The notes under the pieces are model-generated. The model was not told the DNA's origin, did no database searches, and was given only the letters and a program-made list of their open reading frames with translations. Positions 1 through 10,895 of a DNA stretch of 64,000 nt are shown in pieces. Position numbers and translations under genes: made by a program. The number at the start of each line of letters is the position of its first letter. Position 1 is the stretch's first letter. Source of the DNA: Cantharellus purpuraceus (Eukaryota; Basidiomycota; Agaricomycetes; Cantharellales; Hydnaceae). The stretch lies in NCBI GenBank assembly GCA_025174535.1, contig JALBUN010000026.1, positions 62,001 through 126,000 on the forward strand, in the 5' to 3' direction.

Positions 1-63
1 GGCCTCATGAATGTAAAAGTCCTTCATAAATGTTCTAGACCAATGATAGAATGTATGATGTAG

Positions 64-612
64 TGTTATGACTATATTCATTAACACCCAGATCCCCATC
101 CGATCCACTCAGATCCCCATGCATATGAAATCTATACTCCATTTGGAAACTGTCACATCTCCATTTATCTGTCTGATTGTCACCGCCAAATCTCACCCAT
201 CCACGTCCGGTTCCGATTGATGCATCAGCATCACCATAGGAACCTGGACATCCATCCCCAGGACATACTCATGTAAGGCCATTGGCCTCGGAGACCCATC
301 ACTGGAGTAATTATTATTAGATTTCAAATATGTATTTAAGCTGCCCAACTGGGGACTTCATCCCCAGTTCAAATATCAAATCACGCCTAGTTCCTAAGTC
401 TGATCCTAACTATCTAAGTCATACTCCATCTCCAAAATCTCAGACACCAGTATTAGTGGGGGCACAGCACATAAGCTGAAGCCAAGTCCATCCCAACCCC
501 CACAACGTACCCCAATTCCCTCTCCGACTCCGACCCAACCTCACGACGTACCCTGATTCCCTCTCTGACTCCAACCCAATCTCCAACCCCCAATCGGACC
601 TAGTGTGTAACA
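64..612 (+). repeat. Solo LTR, gypsy family A
   Basis: The unit begins TGTTATG and ends TGTAACA, a slightly mutated version of the CATAACA end seen in other copies. It is flanked by a perfect 5-bp target duplication, TGTAG at 59-63 and 613-617. It matches the 5' LTR of the gypsy element at 3163-3690 along its length. No internal element sequence follows it, so it is a solo LTR left by LTR-LTR recombination. Confidence 0.9.
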
Positions 613-617
613 TGTAG

Positions 618-823
618 GAATGATGTGGGGGATTGTCCATGATGTAAAAATGATGAAATAAAGTGTAGGAAAATGTCTAGACAGCTCTAGAACTCACAGG
701 GGCATCTCCCATTCCCTTTACCATCCCTATAATTGTTTCTACTTGTCCCCTTCTCCTCTCTGCTCCCCCTGAGCCTTCTTTGTGCTCCTGTCTCCCTATC
801 CCGTCTACCCCTCTCCTCCCATA
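618..823 (-). repeat. Degenerate LTR B-like fragment
   Basis: Read on the minus strand, the segment has the same order of blocks as the LTR B copies at 44418 and 50408: a GGAGCACA-like block, a CTCAGG block, then AGGGG and a CCCCTGTGAG block. Divergence is high and neither terminus is recognisable. It is probably an old LTR remnant next to the solo LTR A. Confidence 0.4.
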
Positions 824-831
824 ATTCCAGC

Positions 832-2900
832 TCAATTCCTCATGAAGTAAGTCCAAAGTGAGTGGGTGGACTCACTCCCCAATAACAATGTATGCATCAT
901 CTTGATGGCACTCAATACAGACTCTCTCTGCGCAAAGGTAATGCTGCTTGAATGGGTGTCAGTAGACCCCTCATGCAGCATGGAATCAATGAGCATGGCA
1001 TGCAAGGCCGTCCCCTCAGTACCCTGCAATAATCTTTGCGTCTATTCAATGCTCTCAGTGTGAATGCAATGTTCTGCAGAAGCATCATGAAGTAATGTGC
1101 CTCCAAAAACCATGCCAGACGTGCTATCCAAGTTGATCGTCAGACTAGACGTGTCCAATTTCTTTGCAAAGGGAGATATGCTCAAGTTCTCCGACAGAGA
1201 AGACACGGTCACATCGCACCATGTCAAACTTGATGTTTCTTCTGCGACAGTCTCGCTGCATGTATTCTGTTCCGGATCAATGGAAACCGCTGAAATGTCA
1301 AGGGCAGACTCTGTGAGAAAGGATTCATTCTCACGATTCTCCACACGAGTGATCTGTTGGACTGCTTCTTCATGAGTCGTCATCTTGTCAGGGTGCATGA
1401 TTTCCTTGCTCTCCCTTCTAGAAACCTCCTTAACTTTTTTGCTCTGCATAGAGATTGACGGCCCCCAATCATCCACACGACCTGATATGCAGTGCCAATC
1501 AGACAACTTCATGGTCCATTTTTTTGTTAGATCGCTTAATGCTCTGCAAGCTTACACCGATCAAGCCCTGCTCAGTGGAAATACACATAACAGTGAGGGG
1601 CTAATTGTGAAAATTAGAAGTGTAAGAAGCAACAAAAGGAGCACACACCTGTACAAGTTTCGACACAGTGGATGTCCCAATGAGCTGAGCTGTTGAACTG
1701 GTATCTTGCTCAAGTGAAGACTTTGTAGTCTCACTTCGTTTCTTCGATGAGGTGTAACTCCCAACAGAGACAGCCATGGCCGCAATACTGAACGAAATCC
1801 TGTTGTGACCATGATTTTCCTTGGAGACACCAATGCATTGCATGAATGAATCACCAGCCTCACAATGAATGTCTACACCGCCCTTCTCAACATGACCTGT
1901 CATCTTGACAGACTGCTCAGTCTTCTGTGTGGTTGAGCTGGCTAGCCCCTGCTTGGCCAAAATTACCCTAACGCTCAAGGACTGCTTGTACAGCTTCAGA
2001 AAGGAAAACTAGTTGCAAAATAGTAAGGGGATCACTCACTTGTACAGACTTCATCACCATGGATGTTCCAACAGTCTGCAGTTGAACTCGTATCCTGCTC
2101 AAGCGATGATTGTGCATGTTTCTCAGTTGAAGCGGTTGAAGCTGCGGTGCTCATCTCCACAGCCACAGCTTCAGCACTAAATGAGATCCCGTAGCGACTT
2201 TTATCGTTCCCTGAAATGCTCCTCTCGCCCTGGACATGTGCACTACTCTTATCAGCACGACCCATTGTCATGTCGGCTTGCTCTGTCTTCTGTGCAGTGA
2301 AGCTGGCCAGTCCCTTCTCAGCCAAGATAGACAGCTCATTCTTGGGCGACGCAGTGCCATGGGCCCTTGCTCAGTTGACATTGCCACAATATTCAGGGAC
2401 TGCTTCCATTACAAGTTCAAAGAATGGAACCAGTCAAAATATTAGCAAAAAGAGCACTCACCGGACCAGGATCAGTTGCCTTGGACATTTGGATTGGCTA
2501 ATGTGTAGAGCCCTTGTTCTGCTGCAATGACGATTGCACGGCCCCGAAGTTCCCCCTTCATTCCCCGCTCATTATAGCGGTCTGGTTCTCAACAGAAGCA
2601 GCTGTAACTGTGGCAGTAACTGCGGCAGTAACAGCCATCTGTTACTGCCATGGTGTTCCCTAAAATCATCAGTGTTTCGCACAATGAAACCACCAGTCTC
2701 ATGGAAAACATCTACACTGCTTTTCTCCACATCAGTATGTTCACCATACAAGCATTTCATCAGAATCCACAATGTAACGTCTTGCGATGAGGTTTGGAAT
2801 TCCCTAGAATCCCTGCAGCCAACACAGATGGTGGAACCACTAGAGCTCATTGTGCTCCGAACAGCTGTTGAAGCCTGCGCTACTTGGCTGCTTGTGCTTG
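832..2900 (-). pseudogene. Ser/Thr-rich repeat-module gene remnant (3' exons)
   Basis: Minus-strand open segments at about 2325-2039, 1978-1649 and 1573-1042 are joined by plausible short introns (for example donor GTGAGTGATC near 2038 and acceptor CAG near 1979). The first two segments are clearly duplicates: both carry a GLAS-T-QKTEQ block, an ISFS-A block and an SSLEQDTSSTA block, in the same order and the same intron phase. A third module lies at about 2572-2870. No catalytic motif is visible. The composition resembles the tail of the DUF6535 gene at 33664-40970, so this may be the 3' end of a paralogue. The 5' part is missing because an LTR E fragment starts at 2901. The function is unknown. 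Confidence 0.45.
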
Positions 2901-3162
2901 TGTATGGGAACCACCTTTTCCTTATCAAATTCCATTTATGCAGCACCAATGTGCTATTCTTTGCTTTTCTAAATATCAGCATATATTTGATGCTTGTACC
3001 TGGAATGGACTTATTCAAATATTCTCTATTTTTTCCATATTTTTCCGGGAATATTCCATGCAGAACTTGGCCCAGAATCATTTATTTCTGCTGTGCTACA
3101 GTTGTGGACCCATAGGCACCCACAAACCTTCGCACAGCCAGCTATCCACCTTTGGACCAGGC
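2901..3162 (+). repeat. 5' fragment of LTR E
   Basis: The fragment starts TGTATGGGAACC and matches the first about 260 bp of the complete solo LTR E at 31053-32470. It stops where the gypsy LTR A begins at 3163, so element A1 apparently inserted into this LTR E. The rest of LTR E is not present on the other side of A1. Confidence 0.8.
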
Positions 3163-3690
3163 TGTTATGACTATATTCATTAACGCCCAGATCCCCGTCC
3201 GATCCACTCAGATCCCCGCGCATATGAAATCTATACTCCATTTGGAAACTGCTACGTCTCCATTTACCTGTCCAATTGTCACCGCCGATTCCGCCCATCC
3301 GTCTCCGGTTCCAATTGATGCATCAGCATCACCATAGGAACCCGGACATCCATCCCCGTCGGACTCAGACATACTCACATAAGGCCGTCGGCCTCAGAGA
3401 CCCATCACCAGAGTAATTATTATTAGATTTCAAATATGTATTTAAGTTGCCTGACTGGGGACTTCATTCCCCAGTTCAAATATTGAATCACACCTAGCTC
3501 CTAAGTCCGATCCTAACTCTCTAAGTCGTACTCCGTCTCCAAAATCTTGGACACCGGTATTAGTGAGGGCGCAGCACATAAGCTGAAGCCAAGTCCGTTC
3601 TGACCCCCACAACGTACTCCGACTCCAACCCAACCTCCGACCCAACCTCCAATCCAATCTCTGACCCCAAATTGGACCTAGTGCATAACA
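3163..3690 (+). repeat. 5' LTR of gypsy A1
   Basis: Terminal inverted ends TGTTATG and CATAACA bound a 528-bp unit repeated at 64-612, 18350-18900, 27385-27928 and 58295-58489. It lies directly upstream of gag. I see no convincing complement to a tRNA 3' end immediately after it, so the priming mode is open. Near its 3' end it holds a short CCGACCCAACCT-type tandem repeat, longer in other copies. Confidence 0.9.
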
Positions 3691-3722
3691 GTATATTCGA
3701 ACTGCCACACTCACTCCTACCA

Positions 3723-4850
3723 ATGCCATGATCCACCGCCAATTCCAAACATGCATGAATTGTCGAGGTACCCGCCCCCAGCATCGACACCATCCCCGAG
3801 GTCATCGAGGAACTGACGGACCACATAGAGGCTGTCAATGAAGAAGATGACACCCTGCCCTCTCCAAATCTGGTGCAAGCCATCTCCCTGCTTGCTAGCA
3901 GCATCCGTAACCCACAAGCCCCTAAGTCCTGGACCAAGGTCCGAGAACCCGACCCATTCGATGGCTCCGATCTGCACAAACTCCAGCCGTTCTTGGTGCA
4001 ATGCCAGTTGAATTTCCGCGACCGCCCTGACACATTCACATCCGATCGGGCGAAGGTCACCTTCGCCATGTCCTATCTCAAGGGCACCGCACTGGACTAC
4101 TTTGAACCAGCGCTCATGGACGACTCCGATGACCCGATATGGTCAGAGGACTACTCCAACTTCATCTCTGAACTTTGGACCAATTTTGGTCCTTATAACC
4201 CTGAGGCCGATGCTGAGAACGAACTCGATTGACTTCAGATGAAGGCGAATCACAAAATCACAAAATACATTGTAAGTTTCCAGCAGCTAGCTCCAAAAGT
4301 CCAATGGGGCGACGCCACACTCCGATGCCAATTTTACGTTGGACTCCCATCCTGCATCAAGGACGAGATATCACGTGTCGGTAAGCCGGATACTTTGGCT
4401 ACCCTCTGCAAGCTCGCCCAATCCATCGACGCCCATTATTGGGAACGTCAATCCGAGGTCTCCTGCAAAAATTCGGCCAACAACAAATCGGACAAGTCAT
4501 TGGACAAGACCCCAAAGTCCAACAAGGGGTCCGATAAGCGGGCCACTGCCAACTCAGGCCAGAAGTCAAACACTGGTAACACTGCCGCTTCCAGTTCCAG
4601 CACCAGCAATAACTCTGGAGCTCGCAAGAGTACTCTGGACCTCTCCACCAAGCTGGGGAAGGATGGGAAACTTACCCAGCAGGAACGCCAGCGCCGCATG
4701 GACAACAACCTCTGTCTGTTCTGCAGAAAGCCTGGTCACCAAGCCAAGGATTGCAACAAAGCAACCTCGTCCGCAGCAAAGGCAAAGGGCCATGCCGCCA
4801 ATGCCACAACGGACAAGTCCGATGCTAAAGCGACGCACCAAAAAAAATAG
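3723..4850 (+). pseudogene. gag polyprotein of gypsy A1
   Basis: The reading frame starts at ATG 3723 and runs to TAG 4848-4850, interrupted by TGA at 3729, 3756 and 4230. Restoring the frame past the first two gives a continuous N-terminal region, so the ATG at 3873 is internal. The middle part is a retrotransposon capsid-type domain (a Trp-Pro-Phe-Asp-Gly-like start, then a YLKGTALDYF helix). The C-terminal part is Ser/Lys-rich and ends in one CCHC zinc knuckle (CLFCRKPGHQAKDC, near 4715-4755) that would bind element RNA. In copy A2 the codon equivalent to 4230 reads CAA. Both variants fit decay of one CGA codon on opposite strands. Confidence 0.85.
4841..4847 (+). promoter_or_regulatory. 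Candidate -1 ribosomal frameshift site
   Basis: In the gag frame the codons are CAA AAA AAA followed directly by the stop TAG, giving a canonical A-AAA-AAA slippery heptamer. The protease frame is exactly -1 to gag and is open through this point. Copy A2 (about 19615) keeps the eight-A run with CGG TAA after it, so the site is conserved while the stop differs. Downstream, around 4865-4890, an imperfect AGCCTC / GAGGGCT stem could act as stimulator. Confidence 0.55.
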
Positions 4851-7800
4851 TAAGCAGTCCTATAGCCTCCGTACGGGCTGAGGGCTGCATTGGTACTCCC
4901 TGTACGACAGACGAGGTCTGCCTGAATGCATCCACTCTTTCCAACTCCGACTCCCTTACCCTCCTTGTCCACTCCGACTCCATTCCTGATACCACTATTC
5001 AAGCATTAATTGACTCCGGTTCTACTCACTGTTTCCTCGATTCCTCTTTTTCTGATTTACATAAACTCCACACATACACCATAACTCTGATACCACTCCG
5101 ATTATTTGATGGCACTACTAATGCTGTTATTTCATGAGCTATAGATCTGTCTATCCGTTTTTCTGTCGGAGAAATCCAGACCCTTACATTCTATGTTACT
5201 CCGCTTGACTCCAGCTGTTCTGTGGTTCTCAGACATAACTGGCTCACCCGCTACAATCCGTTGATTGACTGGGCATTGGGCCATATCACATTCCATTCTC
5301 CAGCACAGGCTGTGTCATCCCCGACGTCACCAGCAACTATAGGTGCGAAATTATCTTCCACCTCCGCTGACTCCGCTCCGATAGATACTCTGTCTACCCC
5401 TCCGTTTATATCGATGGTGGATGCTATGGTCTTTGCCAGACTAAGCAAGCTGGACGGTTCTCACACATTCCAGGTCCACCTCTCCGACCCAATATTCCTT
5501 GCCGCTCATTCTGCCCGATCCACTCCACCGGACCTCTCTATGGTTCCCAAGGAGTATCATGAGTTCGCCGATGTGTTCAGCAAGTCTAAAGCCAACTCCC
5601 TAGCAGAACACCGACCATATGATCTCAAGATCGAACTGGATGACAACTCCACCCCTCCGCTTGGCCCTATCTACTTGCTATCACAAAAAGAGCTACTGGC
5701 TCTCCGAACATTCATAGACGAGAACTTGGCCACAGGCTTCATCCGCCCATCTCTATCTCCTCATGGAGCTCCGGTCCTATTTGTCCGCAAAAAGGATGGA
5801 TCACTCCGTCTATGTGTCGACTTCCGTGGGCTCAACAAGATCACCAAGAAAGACTGATACCCAATACCCCGCACCATGGACCTACTCGAGAGTCCTCAAA
5901 AGGCTAAGATCTACTCCAAAATAGATCTCCGACATGCCTACCATCTAGTCCGTATCCGAGAAGGCGACGAATGGAAAATGACCTTCCGCACACGATATGG
6001 ATCTTTCGAGTGGTGTGTCATGCCCTTCAGACTAACCAATGCTCCGGCTGCCTTCCAGAGGTTCATGAATGATACCTTCACCGACCTCCTCGATGTGACC
6101 ATCCTCGTTTACTTAGACAACATTCTGGTATATTCAGGCAACAAAGAAGAGAGGTATTCCGATGTCTCCGAAAGCATGGCCTCTTCGCCCGTGCTGACAA
6201 ATGCGAGTTCCACTCTGACTCGGTCAAATACCTAGGCTATATCCTCTCCCCGGCAGGATTGACCATGTCTGATGACAAAATCAAAGCCATACAGGAATGG
6301 CCAGAACCCTGGAAAGTCAAGGACATACAGTCCTTCCTCGGGTTCACCAACTTCTACCGCCGCTTTATTCATGGCTACTCCGATATCACTGTTCCGCTCA
6401 CCCGACTCACTAGGAAGGGTATCCAATGGAATTTCACTGACGAATGTAGACAGAGTTTTGAGACCTTGAAAAAGGCCTTTACTTCCGCTCTGATACTGAC
6501 TCATTGGGTTCCAGACGTTCCCATCCTATCAGAGACTGACACCTCCGACTATGCACTTGCCGCGATCCTGTCCATCATCTCTCCAGACAATGGACAAGTC
6601 CACCCAATCGCTTTTCACTCACATACATTTATGCCCCCCGAACTGAACTATGACGTCCATGACAAAGAGCTCCTTGCCATATATGAAGCCTTCCAGATAT
6701 GGAGACACTACCTTGAAGGTCCCTCCGATCCAGTGGACATCATAACTGACCACAAGAACTTGGAATACTTCTCCACAACAAAACTGCTCACCCAGAGACA
6801 AGTCCGATGGTCCGAATACCTATCTCAGTTCAATCTCATTATCCGTTTCCATCCTGGTCAACTCGGAGCAAAGCCCGATGCATTAACTAGACGCTGGGAC
6901 GTCTACCCTAAAGAGGGGAGTAGCGACTATGCCACTGTAAACCCACACAACTTTCATCCTGTGTTTACTAACGAGCAGCTGGCATCGTCCCTACGAGCAT
7001 CCACCCTCATGACTCCCACCCTCCGAGCTGTCACCATTATGGACATCAACCAACTCCACTCCGACATCCGCTCATCACTCCGATCTGATCCTGTTGCGGT
7101 TAAACACTTGGACAACCCTTCCAATCCAAAATGGTCACTTGACACCAAAGGGCACCTCCGACACAACGGCCGGATATACGTCCCCGACGCCAACGGCCTC
7201 CGACTCCAAATTTTGCAGTATTATCATGATCACCCGATCTCTGGCCACTTCAGGCAAAATCGCACACAAGGATTAATCTGACGAGACTACGTATGGCCAA
7301 AAATGCGGGAATACATTCAACACTACTGTAACTCCTGTACCACGTGTATGCACTCAAAATCGCAAAGGCACAAACCCTATGGAACGCTTAAGCAACTTCC
7401 GATCCCGGAGCAACCATGGAACTCCATCTCCATGGATTTCATAGAGAAGCTCCCCCCATCGCTCAGATATAACACCATACTCGTGGTTGTCGACAGGTTC
7501 ACCAAACAGTCCCTATTCATTCCGACACATGACACCATCACCTCCGCCTCACTAGCTAAATTGTTTGTTCTCCACGTATTCTCTAAACACGGAGTCCCAT
7601 CGCATGTCACATCTGATCGGGGCTCGGAGTTTGTATCCTCCTTCTTCTGCACATTAGGAAAGGCTCTCAACATGAAGCTTCATTTCACCTCCGGATACCA
7701 CCCTGAAGGAGACGGACAAACGGAATGAATGAATCAGTCCCTGGAACAATATCTCCGAATTTATTGTAACTATCAACAAGACAACTGGGCTGATCTACTT

Positions 7801-8496
7801 CCAATCGCAGAGTTTGCCTACAACAACGCTCCGAACGCGACTACCGGCATCTCTCTGTTCTTTGCTAATAAAGGCTACCATCCAAACATCTCCGTCCACC
7901 CCGAAAAAGAACTTGCCTCCACCAAAGCCTGCCAATTCATAACCGACCTCGATCAACTACACCAACATCTCCGAGAGACCATCTCTGATGCTCAGAAACA
8001 ATATCAAGTCTCCGCAGACCGACACCGCATTCCGGCTCCAGACCTGCAAATCGGAGACAAAGTATTCGTTAAGGCCGAACACTTCCGGACCACCTGTCCA
8101 TTGAAGAAACTCTCCGAGAAATACTTAGGTCCTTATGAGGTCATTGCTCACGCGGGCAGCAGGTCTTTCACCCTCCGCCTCCTGGACCACTTCCGAGCAG
8201 TTCATCCGGTCTTCCATATATCAATACTCAAACCTGCCACTACAAACGAGATCTCCAGTCGCATGCAACCTCCCCCTCCCCCGATCATCATCAAAGGAGA
8301 CAATGAATATGAGATCTCTGAGATCCTGGACTCGAAGATCGACCGTCAATACAAGTGCAAGCTCCAGTACTTAGTCAAATGGACTGGATACGAAGGCACC
8401 GATGAAGAATCCTCATGGATCTCCGCGTCCGAACTCGATCACGCATCTGAATCCGTCTCCGATTTTCACTCTGCTTATCCAGACAAACCTTACTAA
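4847..8496 (+). pseudogene. pro-pol polyprotein of gypsy A1 (PR-RT-RH-IN-chromodomain)
   Basis: The -1 frame continues from the gag end. An aspartic protease motif (LIDSGSTHCFLD) lies near 5010. The RT spans about 5570-6400 with catalytic box YLDN near 6115. RNase H has ETDTSDYALAA near 6535. The integrase has an HHCC-type zinc finger near 7225-7350 and D, D, E at MDFIEK, TSDRGSEF and HPEGDGQTE. A chromodomain lies near 8310-8440 (QYLVKWTGYEG). In-frame TGA codons occur at 5135, 5855, 7279 and 7726. About 20 bp are missing near 6155 compared with copy A2, which shifts the frame. Chromodomains of this class steer integration to heterochromatin. The RT box ends in Asn in both A1 and A2. Confidence 0.9.
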
Positions 8497-8630
8497 TGCT
8501 AATGTTATTATTTTGCATCGTCATTTTATTACAAGTCAAGGGAAATTGCATGCCTGCCCAAAAGCTCTGAAGGAATCACTCCGCCTCATTTTTCTCCGTT
8601 CTGAAATTTATAATCATTTTCATTCTTATT

Positions 8631-10289
8631 TTATACATCACGTTTCCTTTTTCCCTTCCCCTTATCTACCTCAGGCTCCGTCTCCGACTCCTCATCACTC
8701 TCTACATCCAACACCCAATCCTTATCATCTCCCATGTCCGAATCCTCGTCCAACAGGGCCATGAATTTCCGCAACCGACGTAACTCGGCTGTCCGACGAC
8801 CCTCCAGAACCTCCTTCCGTTTCATGGTCCTCACCAAGTCTACTAACAACCCCTCCATCTGCCAAAGGTGCTCCGACTGCAGGTTAACCAGCCGGATAAG
8901 CTGGCCCACAGTGCTATTGGGCGCCGAAACGTGCCCTGTACCTGCACTGGTCGTCACCCCTTCCGATCCGACGCCGCTACCCCCGGCTGCCACAGCACCC
9001 ATCTCTGTCCACCTCTTTTTGGTCAGACGACCCTCTGATTCCTTCTCTGCCCCTCCTTGTACCACTAGTCAGGGCTTGACGCTCCGACTCCAGGGATCGA
9101 ACTTCCCATCGATCCTACACCCTTCTTTCTGACCCCGACAACAATCGCAGGACTGAAGTTGGCAAGTTGGGCCGGTAGGCCACACGCACTCCACACCCGC
9201 ATCACAACATAAGTCGCAAGTTACGCTGGGTCCACCAAATGGCTCCGTTGGAGCCAGAGCCTTGGGTGGCCCACCCCTTCTCACTGCGGCCTCCAAGCGT
9301 TCCCTCTCCTCCTCCTTGTCCTGCTGTTCTGCCGCCACCTTCTCCATCTCGTGCTTGCGAAGCTGGATCGCCGACCTCGTGACACGCAGTTCCTTCTTAC
9401 GGGTTGCCAACACGCGACTCTCCGCCTTGCACCATATGACCCTCCGGTCCACCTCTCGCTTCTCCGTATCAGCACTCAGGTAGGCCTTCAATGAAAAGAC
9501 CGCGACATCAAGATTCTTCTTGGTGGTCGCAGCATAGAGCTCCACTCTTTTGCAAGCCTCGACCGCAGCTACCCAAGCCATCTCCTCGTAGGAATTCGAA
9601 GTGGGATCCGGCTCTGCGTCCGTCCCAACATCCACGCCCACCTTGGGCTCCGCATTCGCACCGAGATCCACATTGGCATTGGGATCCGCCTCCACCTCCA
9701 CCCTCTCCGTCTCTGCCGCATCATCTTCCTCAGCTGCCCCCAACTCAAATAGGGGCTGTGCCCGCGGATGTAACGGCGAGTCCTCCACAGTGACAGTCCT
9801 CGAACGAGTCGTCTCCATCCATGTAACGGAGATGATGGCCACTTCCAGAGTCCCTGGTCGTATTGGCACACTCGGACTTCCTGGGTGGCTGGTTCCCCCT
9901 GCCCCAGTCACCTCCTCCTCTACCTCCATGGCAGCCTCTAACTTGTGCGCCTGCTCCTCCACTTCTTTCAGTCTCGCAGCCTCCATCACTGCCACAAGTT
10001 CCTTCACCATGTGGGCCCTCTCAACTTTTGCTTCCTCCTCTTTCCTTCTCCGTTCTGTTTTCGCCGCCTCTTTCTGCCGCTGCTCCTCCTCCTCCTTCTG
10101 TCTCGTTCCGCCTCCTCCTCCTCCTTCCGTCTCCATTCCACCTCCTCCTCCTCCTTCTGTCTCCGGTTCCTCCTCCTCCTTCTGTCTCTGTTCCGCCTCC
10201 TCCTCCTCCTCCTTCCATCTCCGTTCTGCCTCCTCCTCCTCCTTCCATCTCTGTTCCACCTCCTCCTCCTCCTTCCGCCTCCGTTCCAC
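8631..10289 (-). pseudogene. Antisense ORF of gypsy A1: coiled-coil, Zn2Cys6-like protein
   Basis: On the strand opposite pol, and ending only 134 bp from the pol stop, a long frame runs from 10289 (5' truncated) through a single TGA at 9066-9068 to 8631. In order it holds a Glu/Lys/Arg coiled coil built of KEEEE-type repeats, a Ser/Pro/acidic linker, a second charged helix, a cysteine cluster at about 9117-9218, a Leu-rich helix (GQLIRLVNLQSEHL), an acidic patch and a basic KGKRKRD tail. The cysteines fit CX2CX6CX12CX2CX6C, the spacing of fungal Zn(II)2Cys6 DNA-binding domains. Copy A4 has CGA where A1 has the TGA. The N-terminus is lost at the LTR B junction. DNA binding and any regulatory role are inference. 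Confidence 0.75.
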
Positions 10290-10310
10290 CTCCTCCTCCT
10301 CCTTCCGTCT

Positions 10311-10895
10311 GATGAGATTTGGTGTAGTCCTCGTCTAGATATTGACAATTTGAGCAGGGATCAGCAGCAGATGACTCGAACAAGAGTAAATGCTTCATAG
10401 AAAATCAACCAGTGGATTTTAGGCTTCGTAAACTGGGATTCAAATAGATGTTGCAATACTCTGGAAGAGTATGAAAAAGATTGTAAAATACGCGTTCATT
10501 CTGGAGTTATTCCAGAAACGAATAGTTCAGACACAGTCAACAAAAAACAAGTGAGAGCAAATTCTCTAGTCCATTTCACATCTAGCCAAGCTTTTTTATA
10601 CAAGATATGTGTCCTTAGAACATGTGATAAAAGTCCTGAATCATTTGAAACATGGGAAAGAAACTTGTGATAAAAACGAAATGGGGGCGGAGCCAATAGG
10701 GGAAAAATGACGAAATAAAATATAAAAGATATATAGGAGAATCACCTGATGGGTGTGGAGCTTACAGGGGCTTCTCCTCTTCCCTCATAACCATTTCCCC
10801 TCGCTTTCCTACCCCCCCCCCCCTCAACCTCCTGAGCCTCCTATGTGCTCCTGTTCCCCCTCTCTCCTAACCCCTTTCTCCCATAATCAACAAAA
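10311..10895 (-). repeat. LTR B fragment, inverted
   Basis: The reverse complement matches LTR B from its middle (the AGACGAAGA..ACACCAAATCCC block) back to its poly-purine 5' region, including the GGAATAACTCC block and the TATAAAA-type segment. Both outer ends are missing. The left edge abuts the antisense ORF of gypsy A1, and the right edge abuts copia G integrase sequence. Confidence 0.75.

Larger units (their letters stand above)
3163..10310 (+). mobile_element. Ty3/gypsy chromovirus A1 (3'-truncated)
   Basis: The order is 5' LTR (3163-3690), gag, protease-RT-RNase H-integrase-chromodomain pol, then a convergent antisense ORF. The 3' LTR is missing: similarity stops at about 10310, where an inverted LTR B fragment begins. 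The protease-RT-RNase H-integrase order and terminal chromodomain define a chromovirus. The element is dead: gag and pol carry seven in-frame TGA codons and one deletion frameshift near 6155. It lies inside an LTR E copy (2901-3162). Other partial copies are at 14004-18050, 18052-22084 and 27385-33345. Confidence 0.9.

Noticed and set aside
2534..3183. Plus-strand frames of 193 and 99 codons
   Set aside because: They run across the boundary between the repeat-module gene and LTR E, and the second half is LTR sequence repeated at 31053. Coding evidence lies on the minus strand.
3691..3712. TTCGAACT after LTR A considered as a tRNA-derived primer-binding site
   Set aside because: It resembles the complement of a T-arm but lacks the TGG expected next to the LTR. 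The match is too short to support a call.
8734..9793. Plus-strand Ser/Pro-rich frames (8734-9132, 9262-9483, 9491-9793)
   Set aside because: They are complements of the antisense gene of gypsy A1, biased by its Glu/Arg-rich codons. They show no motif and are not conserved in copy A4.
9863..10400. Long Leu/Ser/Pro- or Arg/Gly-rich frames in several phases on both strands
   Set aside because: The CCTCCTCCT-type repeat keeps most frames open. Only the minus-strand KEEEE frame continues into a conserved protein.
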